64,000 nucleotides of DNA from an uncultured Mailhella sp. (GCA_910578585.1 CAJTRG010000005.1:73544-137543); one strand, 5' to 3'. Positions 32,993-41,683 are shown, counted from the first letter of the stretch. Program-made: numbers and translations. Notes: generated by a model from the sequence alone, not told the origin.

Positions 32993-34255
32993 ATGTTAAT
33001 CGACGATGATGTTCAACAGCAATTTTCCTCATTTTCTCCTGGATTTTGGATTTTTACGGAAAATGTGTTTAAAATTGACGAACAGTTGAAAAAAATTTTT
33101 CATCTTGCGTCCAATGAAATAACGCTGGAAAATTTTTTAAACAGTATTGATAAAAAGACTGCTGATTTTTTGCGTACCTTCTTTTCCTCCTCTGAAGCAG
33201 AACTGTTAAATATCAAATTTACAACAAAAAATAATCCCAACACGTATTTTCTGATGCAAGGCAGTGTTATCCTCAGGGATACAGGCAAAAATGCACTCTG
33301 CTGCTCTGGCTACTGCATTGAATTGGAATCACAATTCGCTGTGCCACGCCTGCTCTATGCCAATGAATTTTGTGAATGGGAATGGAACGGCATTTCCGGT
33401 GAATGCCAATTTTGTGATAATTATCACGCACTCTTGGGCTATGCTCCTGATGATAATGATTTTCCAAAGACTTTTGAAGACTGGGTAGAGCTTGTTCATC
33501 CTGACGATCTTGATGCCATTGAATTCCAAAGACAATTGTCCATGAATCCGGAAGCTGGCGATAAATTTGAATGTTCAGTCCGCCTCAGACACAAGGATGG
33601 GCATTATGTCTGGACAATCGGCAAAGGTTTTGTCACCCAGCGAAATCACCTTGGACACGCCATTGCTCTTTACGGCACCAACCAAAGTCTGGAAGTTATC
33701 CAAAAGAAATACGATAATGCCCTGCAAAAAATCAATATGGATCCCCTGACCCATACCTATACACGGGATTTCTTCTCCAAAAAGTGGAAAGATATTGAAA
33801 ACAGCAATATTTATCCCATCAGCTTTTTATACATTGATATATGCTACTTAAAAATGGTCAATGATCTTTTGGGGCATGATATTGGCGATGAAATGATCCT
33901 CAAAGCCGTGAAGATTATTGAGCAGACAATCCAGATGACGAAATTTATTATCAGAATGGGCGGCGATGAATTTCTGGTGATATTGCCAAACTGTACAGCA
34001 GAACTGGCTGCCGCCTGTATCAATAACTTGTCAAAAGCCCAATCCCATTACGAAGACGGTAAAATTCCTTCGGTCTTTGCCATGGGTAAATCCTTGATGA
34101 CAAATAAATCCTCATTAAAAGAAACCATTTCAGCTGCTGAACGAGAAATGCAAAGCAATAAGGAAAAAACCCGTCAGGAAGACCGTGCCATTTTGTTATA
34201 CTATATTGAAGGCATTAAAAAAAAGAAAATAGACTATCACGATACGCGTATTTAA
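32993..34255 (+). CDS. PAS-GGDEF diguanylate cyclase
   Basis: A 420-aa cytoplasmic signalling protein. The N-terminal ~110 residues are unassigned; a PAS_3-type domain follows (about 110-245, with LGYAPDD, ELVHPDD and RHKDGHYVWTIGKGF), then a GGDEF domain with an intact MGGDEF active site near residue 322. The metal-site strand reads YIDICYLKMVND, keeping the first Asp but replacing the usual second Asp with Cys. No RxxD inhibitory site lies five residues before GGDEF. It should make cyclic di-GMP in response to an unknown signal. The start at 32993 has AAGGA ahead; a 26-codon extension does not. Confidence 0.88.
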   Translation: MLIDDDVQQQFSSFSPGFWIFTENVFKIDEQLKKIFHLASNEITLENFLNSIDKKTADFLRTFFSSSEAELLNIKFTTKNNPNTYFLMQGSVILRDTGKNALCCSGYCIELESQFAVPRLLYANEFCEWEWNGISGECQFCDNYHALLGYAPDDNDFPKTFEDWVELVHPDDLDAIEFQRQLSMNPEAGDKFECSVRLRHKDGHYVWTIGKGFVTQRNHLGHAIALYGTNQSLEVIQKKYDNALQKINMDPLTHTYTRDFFSKKWKDIENSNIYPISFLYIDICYLKMVNDLLGHDIGDEMILKAVKIIEQTIQMTKFIIRMGGDEFLVILPNCTAELAAACINNLSKAQSHYEDGKIPSVFAMGKSLMTNKSSLKETISAAEREMQSNKEKTRQEDRAILLYYIEGIKKKKIDYHDTRI

Positions 34256-34260
34256 ATGAA

Positions 34261-34294
34261 AAAACTGCCAGTTTAGCAACTGGCAGTTTTTTTT
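34261..34294. terminator. Bidirectional terminator after the GGDEF gene
   Basis: AACTGCCAGT and ACTGGCAGTT make a 10-bp stem with a six-base loop, followed by T8 rightward and preceded by A5. It lies between convergent genes. Confidence 0.9.
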
Positions 34295-34302
34295 ATCTTT
34301 AT

Positions 34303-35109
34303 TTATGCACGGTTACGCATGGCAACAAGCAGAAGCGTATAAATACAAAACGCGAAAACAACAATGCAAGCCCCGGAAGAAATATCCAGCGTATAGGACA
34401 GCCACAAGCCTAAAAAGCTGAATAAAAAGGAGAAAAACACAGACAAAAACAGTCTGTTTTTAAAATGTGAAGAACAAAGTGACGCGCTGGCAGCCGGAGC
34501 AGATAAAAGAGCCAGCACAAGGATAATCCCCACAACGCGGATCAGCAAAATAATGCAGCAGGTCACCAGAACATACAAAAAATAATGATAAAAATTCACG
34601 GCAACACCCTGCAGGCGCGCAAATTCTTCATCAAACAAAAAGACCTGCCAATCCCTGTAAAATGCAAGCACAGAAAGGCAAATCAACAGGCTCAGGAAAA
34701 ACATTGCCCAAACATCAGCCCCTGACACAGCCAGTAAATTGCCGAATAAATAGGACTCAATATTGGGCGTAAACTCAGGCACCAGCCCAATAAAAATAAT
34801 CCCCAGTGCCATGCCCAGCGCCCAGAATAAAGCAATAAAAATATCATGGGAAACATGAGATTTCTTATGTAAATACGCAATAAAGAAAGCAGAACAAAGA
34901 GCAAAGCCAAATGCGCCGAGCATGGGATCAAAACCAAACAGGCAGGCAAGCCCGATGCCGCCATAGGCAGTGTGCGCAAGGCCTCCGCTGATCATCAGCA
35001 TTTTCTTCTCAATAATGAGATTGCTCATAATGCCGCAGACAATACTGCTGAGCACAATGATGTAAAAGGCGTTTTGCAAAAATTGATATTCCAGTAAGGC
35101 AGAAAACAT
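34303..35109 (-). CDS. znuB: Metal ABC transporter permease, ZnuB/MntB family
   Basis: A 268-aa permease with eight or nine helices. Family segments are GIMSNLIIEKKMLMISGGLAH near residues 25-45, FGFDPMLGAF and the GVAVNFYHYFLYVLVTCC coupling region around 170. It is the membrane part of a cluster 9 (zinc/manganese/iron) uptake system whose ATPase and binding protein are encoded just upstream on the same strand. The gene symbol denotes the family; the metal is not determined by the sequence. Confidence 0.88.
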   Translation of the reverse strand: MFSALLEYQFLQNAFYIIVLSSIVCGIMSNLIIEKKMLMISGGLAHTAYGGIGLACLFGFDPMLGAFGFALCSAFFIAYLHKKSHVSHDIFIALFWALGMALGIIFIGLVPEFTPNIESYLFGNLLAVSGADVWAMFFLSLLICLSVLAFYRDWQVFLFDEEFARLQGVAVNFYHYFLYVLVTCCIILLIRVVGIILVLALLSAPAASASLCSSHFKNRLFLSVFFSFLFSFLGLWLSYTLDISSGACIVVFAFCIYTLLLVAMRNRA

Positions 35110-35159
35110 ATTTTACTCTTTGAAATTATTTTTTCTCTTTATTCATCCCATAAAATTTC

Positions 35160-36014
35160 TTACTCTTTGGCTTGCCCGGAGCTGTGCTCATGACAATGCC
35201 CTTCATGGGCATCGTGATACTCATGGCACTTGGAATAATCCATTTCATAACATTCGCCTGTTTCCTCATCGTGCACATGATACGGTAAAACGCGGTGCGG
35301 ATGCCCATGGGCAATAAGATCCACAGGACAGCCATACATTTTGGTCAAAATTTCCGCATTGAGTTTAGGCTCGCCGTGATAAATAAGGGTCTGGCTGAGG
35401 CAGGCAATACTTTTGACACAGGAGGCAATGGCGGATAAATCGTGCGTGACCATGATTATGGTTATTTCCTTATTGAATTTTGCCAGCACCTCAAAAATAT
35501 GTTCAGAAGACTGCGGGTCAATGTTCGCCGTGGGCTCATCAAGGAGCAGAAGCTTGGGCTTGGTCAGCAATGTCCGGGCAAGGAGCAGTTTTTGGAACTC
35601 GCCGCCGCTCAGCTCCGTAATGGAGCGATGTGCCAAATGCCCAATTCCAAAGAGTTCCAGATACTCCATGGCTTCTTCATACATGGCTTTTGTATAGTGA
35701 TAAAAGAAATGCCACTTCTTATGCAAATTCGCACCCAAACAGACCTCAAGCACATCAATGGGAAAGCCCCGATTAAGCCCGCTTGACTGCGGCATATAGC
35801 CAAGCGCTGCATAATTTTGCTCTTTGCCGAAAATTTTAATGGTTCCGGAATAGGGCACACTGCCAATAATCGCCTTAATCAGCGTTGACTTGCCGCCGCC
35901 ATTGGGGCCTAAAATTCCCAGAAAAGCCCCTTTCTCAATTTCAAGATTGATATTTTTGAGCGCCTGGTGCTGTGCATAATACACACTGACATTTTGAATG
36001 GAAAGTGCATTCAT
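35160..36014 (-). CDS. znuC: Metal ABC transporter ATPase with His-rich C-terminal tail
   Basis: A 284-aa ATPase: Walker A GPNGGGKST (near 35-43), Q-loop MPQSSGLNRG, signature LSGGEFQKLLLART and Walker B KLLLLDEPTA. The last ~65 residues add a metal-binding-like tail rich in His, Glu, Asp and Cys (HGHPHRVLPYHVH, then HEYHDAHEGHCHEH). Such tails can buffer or sense metal in the cytoplasm. The gene starts one base after the stop of the binding-protein gene, indicating a binding protein-ATPase-permease operon. Confidence 0.93.
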   Translation of the reverse strand: MNALSIQNVSVYYAQHQALKNINLEIEKGAFLGILGPNGGGKSTLIKAIIGSVPYSGTIKIFGKEQNYAALGYMPQSSGLNRGFPIDVLEVCLGANLHKKWHFFYHYTKAMYEEAMEYLELFGIGHLAHRSITELSGGEFQKLLLARTLLTKPKLLLLDEPTANIDPQSSEHIFEVLAKFNKEITIIMVTHDLSAIASCVKSIACLSQTLIYHGEPKLNAEILTKMYGCPVDLIAHGHPHRVLPYHVHDEETGECYEMDYSKCHEYHDAHEGHCHEHSSGQAKE

Positions 36015-36015
36015 C

Positions 36016-36864
36016 TTACATTGTTTCTTGCATATTTTCTTGCATGGTTTTTGCGATAATCAGCAAATTTTCATCATAATTTTTTGCCAGAGGATTGAGC
36101 ATGACTGCCCTGCCCCCAATTTCGCGGGCAAAAGCCTCTACTTGACGACTGGCAATTTCTTTTTGATAGAAAATCGCCCGAACGCCATTTTCTTTAGCAA
36201 TATCTATACATTCTTGCAAGTATTTTGCACTGGCTTCCTTTCCGTATTTTTCCAGCGTATACATAGTCAGCCCGTATTCATCCGCAAAATACGCAAATGC
36301 CGGGTGAAATGCCATGAAACTTTTTTGGCTGGAATGCGCAAAAATCTGCCTGATTTCTTTGTCAATTTCCTGTAATTTCTCCATATACTGCTGTGCATTC
36401 TGCGCGTATTCTGCCTTGTTTTCTGGATCAAGCGCACTCACTTCTTCAGCAATTTTCTGAACTATAACCATTACCCGCTTTGGAGAAAGCCAAATATGCG
36501 GGTCACGGCCCTCACCAAGCATTAAATCAGGATAAACCTTTGCCACTGCTTCATGCAGGGGCACAATTTTGATGCTTTCCGGCAGCTGCCCCATAATATT
36601 CAGCTTTTCGCTGGCAACACCAATAGTAAAATAAAGACTTGCTTCTCTAAGCGCTATAAGCGCCTTGGGGCTTGGGGCATAACTGGCAGGGCTTCCGCCT
36701 TCCGGAATAACGCAAAGTATTTTTGCTTTATCACCGACCACTTCCTGTACAAACTTTACCTCTGGCATAATGCTTACGGCTATGGTCAAATCCTTGGCCT
36801 GCACCATGGGAGAAGCTGCCAAGCTCATCATATATCCTAAGAGAATAATCAACAATTTTTTCAT
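36016..36864 (-). CDS. znuA: Metal-binding lipocalin-like TroA/ZnuA-family receptor with altered ligand set
   Basis: A 282-aa cluster 9 periplasmic metal receptor with signal peptide (cleavage near VQAKD). Two of the four usual metal ligands are visible: His in RDPHIWLSP (about 123) and His in MAFHPAFAYFADEYG (about 187). The first, normally PH-Y, reads PASY (59-62), and the last, normally an Asp before PL, reads LNPLAKNYDEN. So both outer ligands are substituted. Either other residues complete the site or the ligand is not simple Zn2+. The word lipocalin in this call refers only to its secreted binding role; the fold is TroA-like. Start ATG 36864 is preferred to GTG 36876. Confidence 0.8.
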   Translation of the reverse strand: MKKLLIILLGYMMSLAASPMVQAKDLTIAVSIMPEVKFVQEVVGDKAKILCVIPEGGSPASYAPSPKALIALREASLYFTIGVASEKLNIMGQLPESIKIVPLHEAVAKVYPDLMLGEGRDPHIWLSPKRVMVIVQKIAEEVSALDPENKAEYAQNAQQYMEKLQEIDKEIRQIFAHSSQKSFMAFHPAFAYFADEYGLTMYTLEKYGKEASAKYLQECIDIAKENGVRAIFYQKEIASRQVEAFAREIGGRAVMLNPLAKNYDENLLIIAKTMQENMQETM

Positions 36865-36956
36865 ATAATTACTCACAGATTGAAATAAAATTTCAAAAGA
36901 GCGTTTTACGTTTTTTTACGCAAAATTGCAATAAAAAAAATATACCCTAAAAGGCT

Positions 36957-36984
36957 TTGCAAAGACAGACTTATCTGTTAAAAT
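36957..36984 (+). promoter_or_regulatory. Sigma-70-type promoter of lgt
   Basis: TTGCAA at 36957-36962 and TAAAAT at 36979-36984 are separated by 16 nt, with the lgt start 21 nt further on. This is a consensus match by eye. Confidence 0.45.
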
Positions 36985-37004
36985 ATTTTTTGACGGAGCA
37001 ATTT

Positions 37005-37853
37005 ATGTATTATCACCATTCTATTGACCCCATTTTTCTTTCCCTTGGCCCCTTTATCAATATCCATTGGTACGGCATGATGTATATTTTTGCCTTCTTT
37101 TTCGGCTGGGGAATTGCTCTCTATTTTACCAGAGGGCCACAAGCGATTTTTACCAAACACGACGTTGAAGATCTCATTACCTATATCATTTTGGGGGTTA
37201 TTTTAGGGGGCAGACTGGGCTATGTCCTTTTTTACGAGTTTCCCTATTATATGGAACACCCCTTGGATATTTTCAAAATCTGGCAGGGGGGCATGTCCTT
37301 CCACGGCGGTTTTTTAGGCGTTTTAATCATGGCTCTGTACTGGGCGCATAAGAATAAAAGAGATTATATTGAACTAACTGATTTTATTGCGCCTTGTGTG
37401 CCCATTGGACTTTTTTTCGGAAGACTGGGAAATTTCATCAACGGCGAATTATGGGGAAAGGAAAGCACTGTTCCCTGGGCTGTGATTTTCCCAAGCGGCG
37501 GCAATGTTCCCCGCCACCCCAGTCAGCTTTATGAAGCAGGACTTGAGGGGCTTGTCCTTTTTCTGGCACTCTTCTTTCTTGCCAGGAAAAATCCTCCCAA
37601 AGGACTTTTATCTGCCATTTTCTGTATTGGTTACGCTCTTGCCCGCTGTCTGGTTGAATTTTTCCGCATTCCAGACCCGCAATACGGCTATTTCCTTGAT
37701 TTTATCACCATGGGACAAATTCTTTGCCTGCCCATGTTCCTTGTGGGATTTATTTTGCTCTATTTGAGCAAAAAATGGGAAAACGATCCCCATTATGATA
37801 CTGTTCGCAGCAAAGACGGAAAGCATTTTCATGTCAAACGGTACAAAAAATGA
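37005..37853 (+). CDS. lgt: Prolipoprotein diacylglyceryl transferase
   Basis: Transfers diacylglycerol from phosphatidylglycerol to the lipobox Cys of prelipoproteins in the inner membrane. The 282-aa protein has seven helices and the Lgt signature GLFFGRLGNFINGELWGKES, preceded by the essential-His segment GMSFHGGFLG; a second conserved element is RHPSQLYEAGLEGL. The ATG at 37005 has GGAG upstream and gives the normal N-terminus, whereas the in-frame ATG at 36957 lies in the promoter. It overlaps the next gene by four bases (ATGA). Confidence 0.95.
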   Translation: MYYHHSIDPIFLSLGPFINIHWYGMMYIFAFFFGWGIALYFTRGPQAIFTKHDVEDLITYIILGVILGGRLGYVLFYEFPYYMEHPLDIFKIWQGGMSFHGGFLGVLIMALYWAHKNKRDYIELTDFIAPCVPIGLFFGRLGNFINGELWGKESTVPWAVIFPSGGNVPRHPSQLYEAGLEGLVLFLALFFLARKNPPKGLLSAIFCIGYALARCLVEFFRIPDPQYGYFLDFITMGQILCLPMFLVGFILLYLSKKWENDPHYDTVRSKDGKHFHVKRYKK

Positions 37854-38650
37854 TCAGCATTGGCATTTTTCTCTTTTGCGGCATACTTTCAGGGATTTTT
37901 TCAGGACTTTTAGGTATTGGCGGAGGACTTGTAATTGTTCCTCTGCTTATTCTTGTTTTTGAAACCACCGGCCAAATTCCAGCTCATCACATTATGCATG
38001 TGGTCGTGGCAACATCCCTTTCTGCTTCTATTTTTACGTCTTTTTCCAGCGCCTATGCCCAAACCAAAAGACAATGCGTGCTTTGGGATATTGTAAAAAT
38101 TATGAGCCCGTTTATTATTCTCGGCACGCTGCTGGGAGCAAGTCTGGCAAATCTCTTTTCTGCCAATTTTATGCGCTGGATTTTACTTCTTTTTCTGTTC
38201 AGCGTTGCCACGCAAATGTTTTTTGATATCTATCCCCACAGCACAGCAAAAAATTTCTCACCTGCTGCCTACCGCATAACTTCCTTTATTATTGGGGCAT
38301 TTTCCAGTTTTGTGGGACTTGCCGGCGGCAGTATCTTTGTGCCTTTTCTGCGCTACACAACTGGCGATTTACGCAAAGCCATCGGCACCTCTTCTGCCCT
38401 TGCCTGGAGTCTGGCTCTCGCCGGCGGCATTGGCTTTCTAGTTTCCGGCTGGCATGTGACGGATCTTCCGCCAGTAACTCTTGGCTATATTCACATTCAA
38501 GCCCTTTTTTGCATAGCCTTTGCCAGCATGCTTTTTGCCCCCTTAGGCGTAAAACTTTCCCATGCCCTGCCTGTGCAATTTTTGAAAAAACTCTTTGCCC
38601 TGCTGCTCTATGCGTCTGCTGTCCGCACGCTGATCACTGTGTTATCATAA
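37850..38650 (+). CDS. TauE/SafE-family (DUF81) sulfite/organosulfonate exporter-like protein
   Basis: A 266-aa, eight-helix membrane protein. The two half-repeats are visible: GLLGIGGGLVIVPLLILVF at the N-terminus and SSFVGLAGGSIFVPFLRY near residue 150. This family moves sulfite, sulfoacetate or related anions. It is translationally coupled to lgt by an ATGA overlap. A role in sulfur-compound export would fit a sulfidogenic anaerobe, but the family is broad and the ligand is not evident. Confidence 0.88.
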   Translation: MISIGIFLFCGILSGIFSGLLGIGGGLVIVPLLILVFETTGQIPAHHIMHVVVATSLSASIFTSFSSAYAQTKRQCVLWDIVKIMSPFIILGTLLGASLANLFSANFMRWILLLFLFSVATQMFFDIYPHSTAKNFSPAAYRITSFIIGAFSSFVGLAGGSIFVPFLRYTTGDLRKAIGTSSALAWSLALAGGIGFLVSGWHVTDLPPVTLGYIHIQALFCIAFASMLFAPLGVKLSHALPVQFLKKLFALLLYASAVRTLITVLS

Positions 38651-38684
38651 AGAAAACTAAATCGTTTATCTTTGAAAATTTTTT

Positions 38685-38786
38685 GCAGGGAAAACTTTAG
38701 CTCTGCTGTCCATTTCTGTATGGCTCGTTCCTCACCAACAGAAACAACTTCGTTGCCTTTGGTGACTGGAAAAGTTTCTTCCCCTG
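38685..38786. repeat. ~100-bp intergenic element with nested inverted repeats
   Basis: GCAGGGAAAACTTT at 38685-38698 is complemented by AAAGTTTCTTCCCCTGC at 38770-38786, and inside it TCACCAA pairs with TTGGTGA and CAAC with GTTG. The minus strand is open for 64 codons, but there is no ribosome-binding site, so I treat it as a structured element (small mobile palindrome or RNA) rather than a gene. Confidence 0.4.
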
Positions 38787-38857
38787 CACTCCTTTGCAAA
38801 ACTTTTTAAGCTATTTTTTTATACACTTTTTAGAAATACCCTTTAATTATCTATAAC

Positions 38858-38890
38858 AAAACCGTTATGGACAACGTCCATAACGGTTTT
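38858..38890. terminator. Strong bidirectional terminator
   Basis: AAAACCGTTATGGAC and GTCCATAACGGTTTT form a perfect 15-bp stem with a three-base loop. It separates the rightward lgt-TauE transcript from the leftward zinc-ribbon gene. Confidence 0.88.
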
Positions 38891-38897
38891 GCGTTGA

Positions 38898-38923
38898 GGG
38901 GGAATGAGGGGAATCATTCCCCC
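38898..38923. repeat. GC-rich palindromic intergenic repeat, copy 2
   Basis: GGGGGAATGA and TCATTCCCCC form a perfect 10-bp stem. The G-rich head resembles that of the element at 19597-19635. It lies 11 bp from the stop of the zinc-ribbon gene and may also help termination. Confidence 0.5.
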
Positions 38924-38933
38924 ATAAAAAGCT

Positions 38934-39137
38934 CTAAATTCTATTGGAATACAGATTCTCCAAAAATTCTTCCATTGCCGCATCCATTTGCGGGATAAAA
39001 TCTTTCAGCTCAAAGGTCTTTTGGCAATGCTCGCAATACATATAGGCTTCGTGGCATGTCCGCTTTATCATCATTGCTTTCGCGCACACGGGACAGAGAA
39101 CTGTGGTTTGCTTTTCTCTCGCGCTTCGAAAAAACAT
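38934..39137 (-). CDS. Small dual-CXXC zinc-ribbon protein
   Basis: A 67-aa cytoplasmic protein with two CXXC pairs, CPVC near residue 15 and CEHC near residue 35, and an extra Cys in RTCHEAYMYC, giving a compact zinc ribbon with an acidic C-terminal helix. GGAG lies five bases before the ATG. It resembles the small dual-CXXC proteins seen in Desulfovibrio relatives, some of which carry selenocysteine; here all positions are Cys. The function is unknown. It may be cotranscribed after the Dpp-type ATPase, 64 nt upstream. Confidence 0.72.
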   Translation of the reverse strand: MFFRSAREKQTTVLCPVCAKAMMIKRTCHEAYMYCEHCQKTFELKDFIPQMDAAMEEFLENLYSNRI

Positions 39138-39201
39138 TTTCTCTCCTTTTGCAGCCTTTTTATTAACACCGTTATTTTCTGATATAGTCTATGTCTTGCA
39201 A

Positions 39202-40137
39202 TTATTGATAAAGGTGACAGGCAATTTTATGTTCTTCATCCCCCAGTAATTGAGGTTTTTCACTCTGGCAGCGATCCGTGGCATAGGCACAGCGACCGGC
39301 AAAACTGCAGCCTTGCTGGCGCTGCATAAGGCTGGGCATTTCCCCCTGCAAAACAATATCCTGTTTTTCCTTGCCAATATACGGAGCTGAGGCAATCAGC
39401 GCCTTTGTATAAGGATGCAAAGGCTTTTCAAAAAGCACAGCCCGCGGCACCTGCTCCACAATTTCCCCGGCATACATCACCATAATTTCATCACACATAA
39501 AGGAAATAACTTGTAAATTATGGGAAATGAATAAATAGCTCAGGCTGTATTTCTCTTTGAGGTCAAGAAGCAGATTAAGCACCTGTGCCTGATGTGAAGC
39601 ATCCAGCGCTGAAACAGCCTCATCACACACCAGAATTTCCGGATGCGTAATAATCGCCCGGGCAATGGCTATGCGCTGACGCTGCCCCCCGGAAAACTCA
39701 TGGGGATAGCGGTGAGCATACTCCTTTTCAAGCCCCACTTCCTGCAAAATTTCTTCCACAGCCCTTTGCACATCTTTGCGGGACAGATTTTTATGATTGA
39801 TAGCAAGCGCCTCACCAATGGTTTTTCCCACCTGACGACGAGGATTGAGCGACGAAAAAGGGTCTTGGAAAATCATTTGCAGAATAGAAGGATTGTAAAA
39901 GAATTGCTCTATGGGTTGATCTTGATAGAAAATTTCCCCGCTGCTCTTTGGCAGCAAGCCCACCAGCATTTTCGCAAGGGTAGACTTGCCGCAGCCGGAT
40001 TCTCCCACAAGCCCCAGACACGTACCTTTTTTGAGCTGAAAACTCACATTCTGAACTGCAAAAAAATCTTCTTTTGCAGTCAGTCCTGTTTTAATGCTAA
40101 AACTTTTGCTGAGATTTTTACCCGTTAATATATTCAT
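39202..40137 (-). CDS. Orphan Dpp/Opp-type ABC transporter ATPase
   Basis: A 311-aa ATPase of the peptide/nickel importer class (DppF/OppF-like): Walker A GESGCGKST (near 41-49), signature FSGGQRQRIAIARAI, Walker B ILVCDEAVSALD. The C-terminal oligopeptide extension HPYTKALIASAP ends in the Cys-rich GCSFAGRCAYATDRCQ, typical of the class. The usual second ATPase, permeases and binding protein are not beside it: upstream is cobT (one-base gap), downstream a zinc-ribbon gene. It may work with a distant transporter. Confidence 0.9.
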   Translation of the reverse strand: MNILTGKNLSKSFSIKTGLTAKEDFFAVQNVSFQLKKGTCLGLVGESGCGKSTLAKMLVGLLPKSSGEIFYQDQPIEQFFYNPSILQMIFQDPFSSLNPRRQVGKTIGEALAINHKNLSRKDVQRAVEEILQEVGLEKEYAHRYPHEFSGGQRQRIAIARAIITHPEILVCDEAVSALDASHQAQVLNLLLDLKEKYSLSYLFISHNLQVISFMCDEIMVMYAGEIVEQVPRAVLFEKPLHPYTKALIASAPYIGKEKQDIVLQGEMPSLMQRQQGCSFAGRCAYATDRCQSEKPQLLGDEEHKIACHLYQ

Positions 40138-40138
40138 T

Positions 40139-41218
40139 TTATTTGGTCAAATAGGTATCTGTCTCAATATTGGCATCTTTAAAAGTTGCCATTTCATTGT
40201 AAATAACCTTTGCAGAACGAAGAAGCTGCAAAGCCAGACTTGCCCCTGTTCCTTCGCCCAGGCGCATGGACAAATCCAGCATGGGCTTTTGTCCCAAACA
40301 TTGAATAATTTTTTGATAGCCGGGTTCTGCTGAAGCATGGCTCAAAAATGCATAATCCTGCACGCTTTTCTCCATACAAAAGGCAACAGCATAGGCTGAT
40401 GTTGAAATAAAACCATCAATAAGAACAGGGCATTTCATCGCGCTTGCCCCAAGCACAACTCCGCACAGGGTGGCAATTTCAAAACCGCCCAGGCTTGCCA
40501 AAATTTGTAAAACACTTGCCTTTCCATGGGCTTTCTTATGGCGCTCAATCGCCTGCGCAATCACCTTTGCCTTATGCACAATGCGTTCCTTGGATAAGCC
40601 TGCCCCCGGGCCTGTAATTTCAACAGGATCAAGATCAAAAAGTTCTGAAAAAAGTGCAGTGGCAGGGGTTGTATTGCCTATTCCCATTTCACCAATGGAA
40701 AAAATCTTATAGCCCTTTTTCACGCCGTCAACAACGGCATTTGCACCGGCAAGAATAAGTTCTTCGCACAACGCAAGGCTCATGGCGTCTTCTTTGGCAA
40801 TATTGCCGCTCATTTCAAGAGAATTGATCTTTCTGGCATTGGGATACTCAGGGCATGTTCCTTTATGGCCAGCGTCCAGCAAAAGAATATCCATGTGATT
40901 TTGCTTGGATAAAACACTAATGGCTGCCCCGCCCTGTAAAATATTCAAAATCATAAGGTGTGTTACTTCCTGAGGATTTTGTGCAACACCCTCCACAAAA
41001 ACCCCATGGTCTGCTGCTGCCAAAATATGAAGAGCAGGATCTATATTGAGAGGAAATTCCCCGTGATAAATAGTTGAAAGCTTGGCTGCAAATTCTTCAA
41101 GGCGGCCGAGACTTCCTACAGGCTTTGTTAAATTATCCAAATGTTTTTGAGCAGTTACTAATAGCTTTTTGTCAGTTGGAGTGATAGCGGAACACAAGTC
41201 TTCAAAAGATGTAAACAT
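40139..41218 (-). CDS. cobT: Nicotinate-nucleotide:dimethylbenzimidazole phosphoribosyltransferase
   Basis: Activates the lower ligand base during assembly of the cobalamin nucleotide loop. The 359-aa protein shows family segments LTKPVGSLGRLEEFAAKL, AAADHGVFVEGVAQNPQEVT, GEMGIGNTTPATALFS and LGEGTGASLAL (catalytic Glu region). The ATG at 41218 is preferred because GCGAGG lies seven bases upstream; the in-frame ATG at 41233 precedes that site. No cobalamin riboswitch is visible in the ~190-bp leader, and no other cob gene is in the window. A Dpp-type ATPase follows after one base. Confidence 0.95.
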   Translation of the reverse strand: MFTSFEDLCSAITPTDKKLLVTAQKHLDNLTKPVGSLGRLEEFAAKLSTIYHGEFPLNIDPALHILAAADHGVFVEGVAQNPQEVTHLMILNILQGGAAISVLSKQNHMDILLLDAGHKGTCPEYPNARKINSLEMSGNIAKEDAMSLALCEELILAGANAVVDGVKKGYKIFSIGEMGIGNTTPATALFSELFDLDPVEITGPGAGLSKERIVHKAKVIAQAIERHKKAHGKASVLQILASLGGFEIATLCGVVLGASAMKCPVLIDGFISTSAYAVAFCMEKSVQDYAFLSHASAEPGYQKIIQCLGQKPMLDLSMRLGEGTGASLALQLLRSAKVIYNEMATFKDANIETDTYLTK

Positions 41219-41418
41219 AACAAAACCTCGCATAAAATTTTATGCTTTTTCTATACTATAAAAGCCCAAAGAAATAAAGCAAAAATGCATACTGCATAAA
41301 AATTCTGTTCATTGCAAAAACTGGTCTCACAGCGCTCTTTATGGGAACTTTTTTAAAAATTTCACATTTTTCCTTTGACAAGGAACTCTTTTCTATGTAT
41401 TTTCTTTTTTGTGCTGCT

Positions 41419-41507
41419 GCCCGGATGGCGGAATTGGTAGACGCAAGGGACTTAAAATCCCTGGACTGGAAACGGTTGTGCGAGTTCAAGTCTCGCTCTG
41501 GGCACCA
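41419..41507 (+). tRNA. tRNA-Leu(TAA)
   Basis: The 89-nt class II cloverleaf begins GCCCGGATGGCGGAATTGG. The acceptor arms GCCCGGA and TCTGGGC pair with one G-T. The anticodon stem GGGAC/... encloses CTTAAAA with anticodon TAA. A long variable arm and the TTCAAGTC T-loop follow, and the 3' CCA is encoded. It reads UUA codons. Confidence 0.96.
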
Positions 41508-41683
41508 CATCTTGAAAGATATTTACAAAAATCCGTTATGTATAAATGCACAGCGGATTTTTTGCATTAATAATCAAAAAAATACACTTCATAGACTATT
41601 TTTCTTTTTTCTTTGCGTGTCGCCTTGAGTAATTTTTGCTTTTGTGGCATACTGTTTTACAAATAAATTGCAGGTGACGTATT

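Noticed and set aside
36877..36956. Zur or Fur box upstream of the znuABC-like operon
   Set aside because: AT-rich with short TTTTACG repeats, but no dyad close to either consensus.
38608..38799. A 63-codon minus-strand open frame between the TauE-family gene and the zinc-ribbon gene
   Set aside because: No ribosome-binding site, overlap with the end of a real gene and a nested inverted-repeat structure; better treated as a structured element.
41219..41418. Possible cobalamin riboswitch upstream of cobT
   Set aside because: No B12-box-like sequence or long structured leader is visible in about 190 bp.
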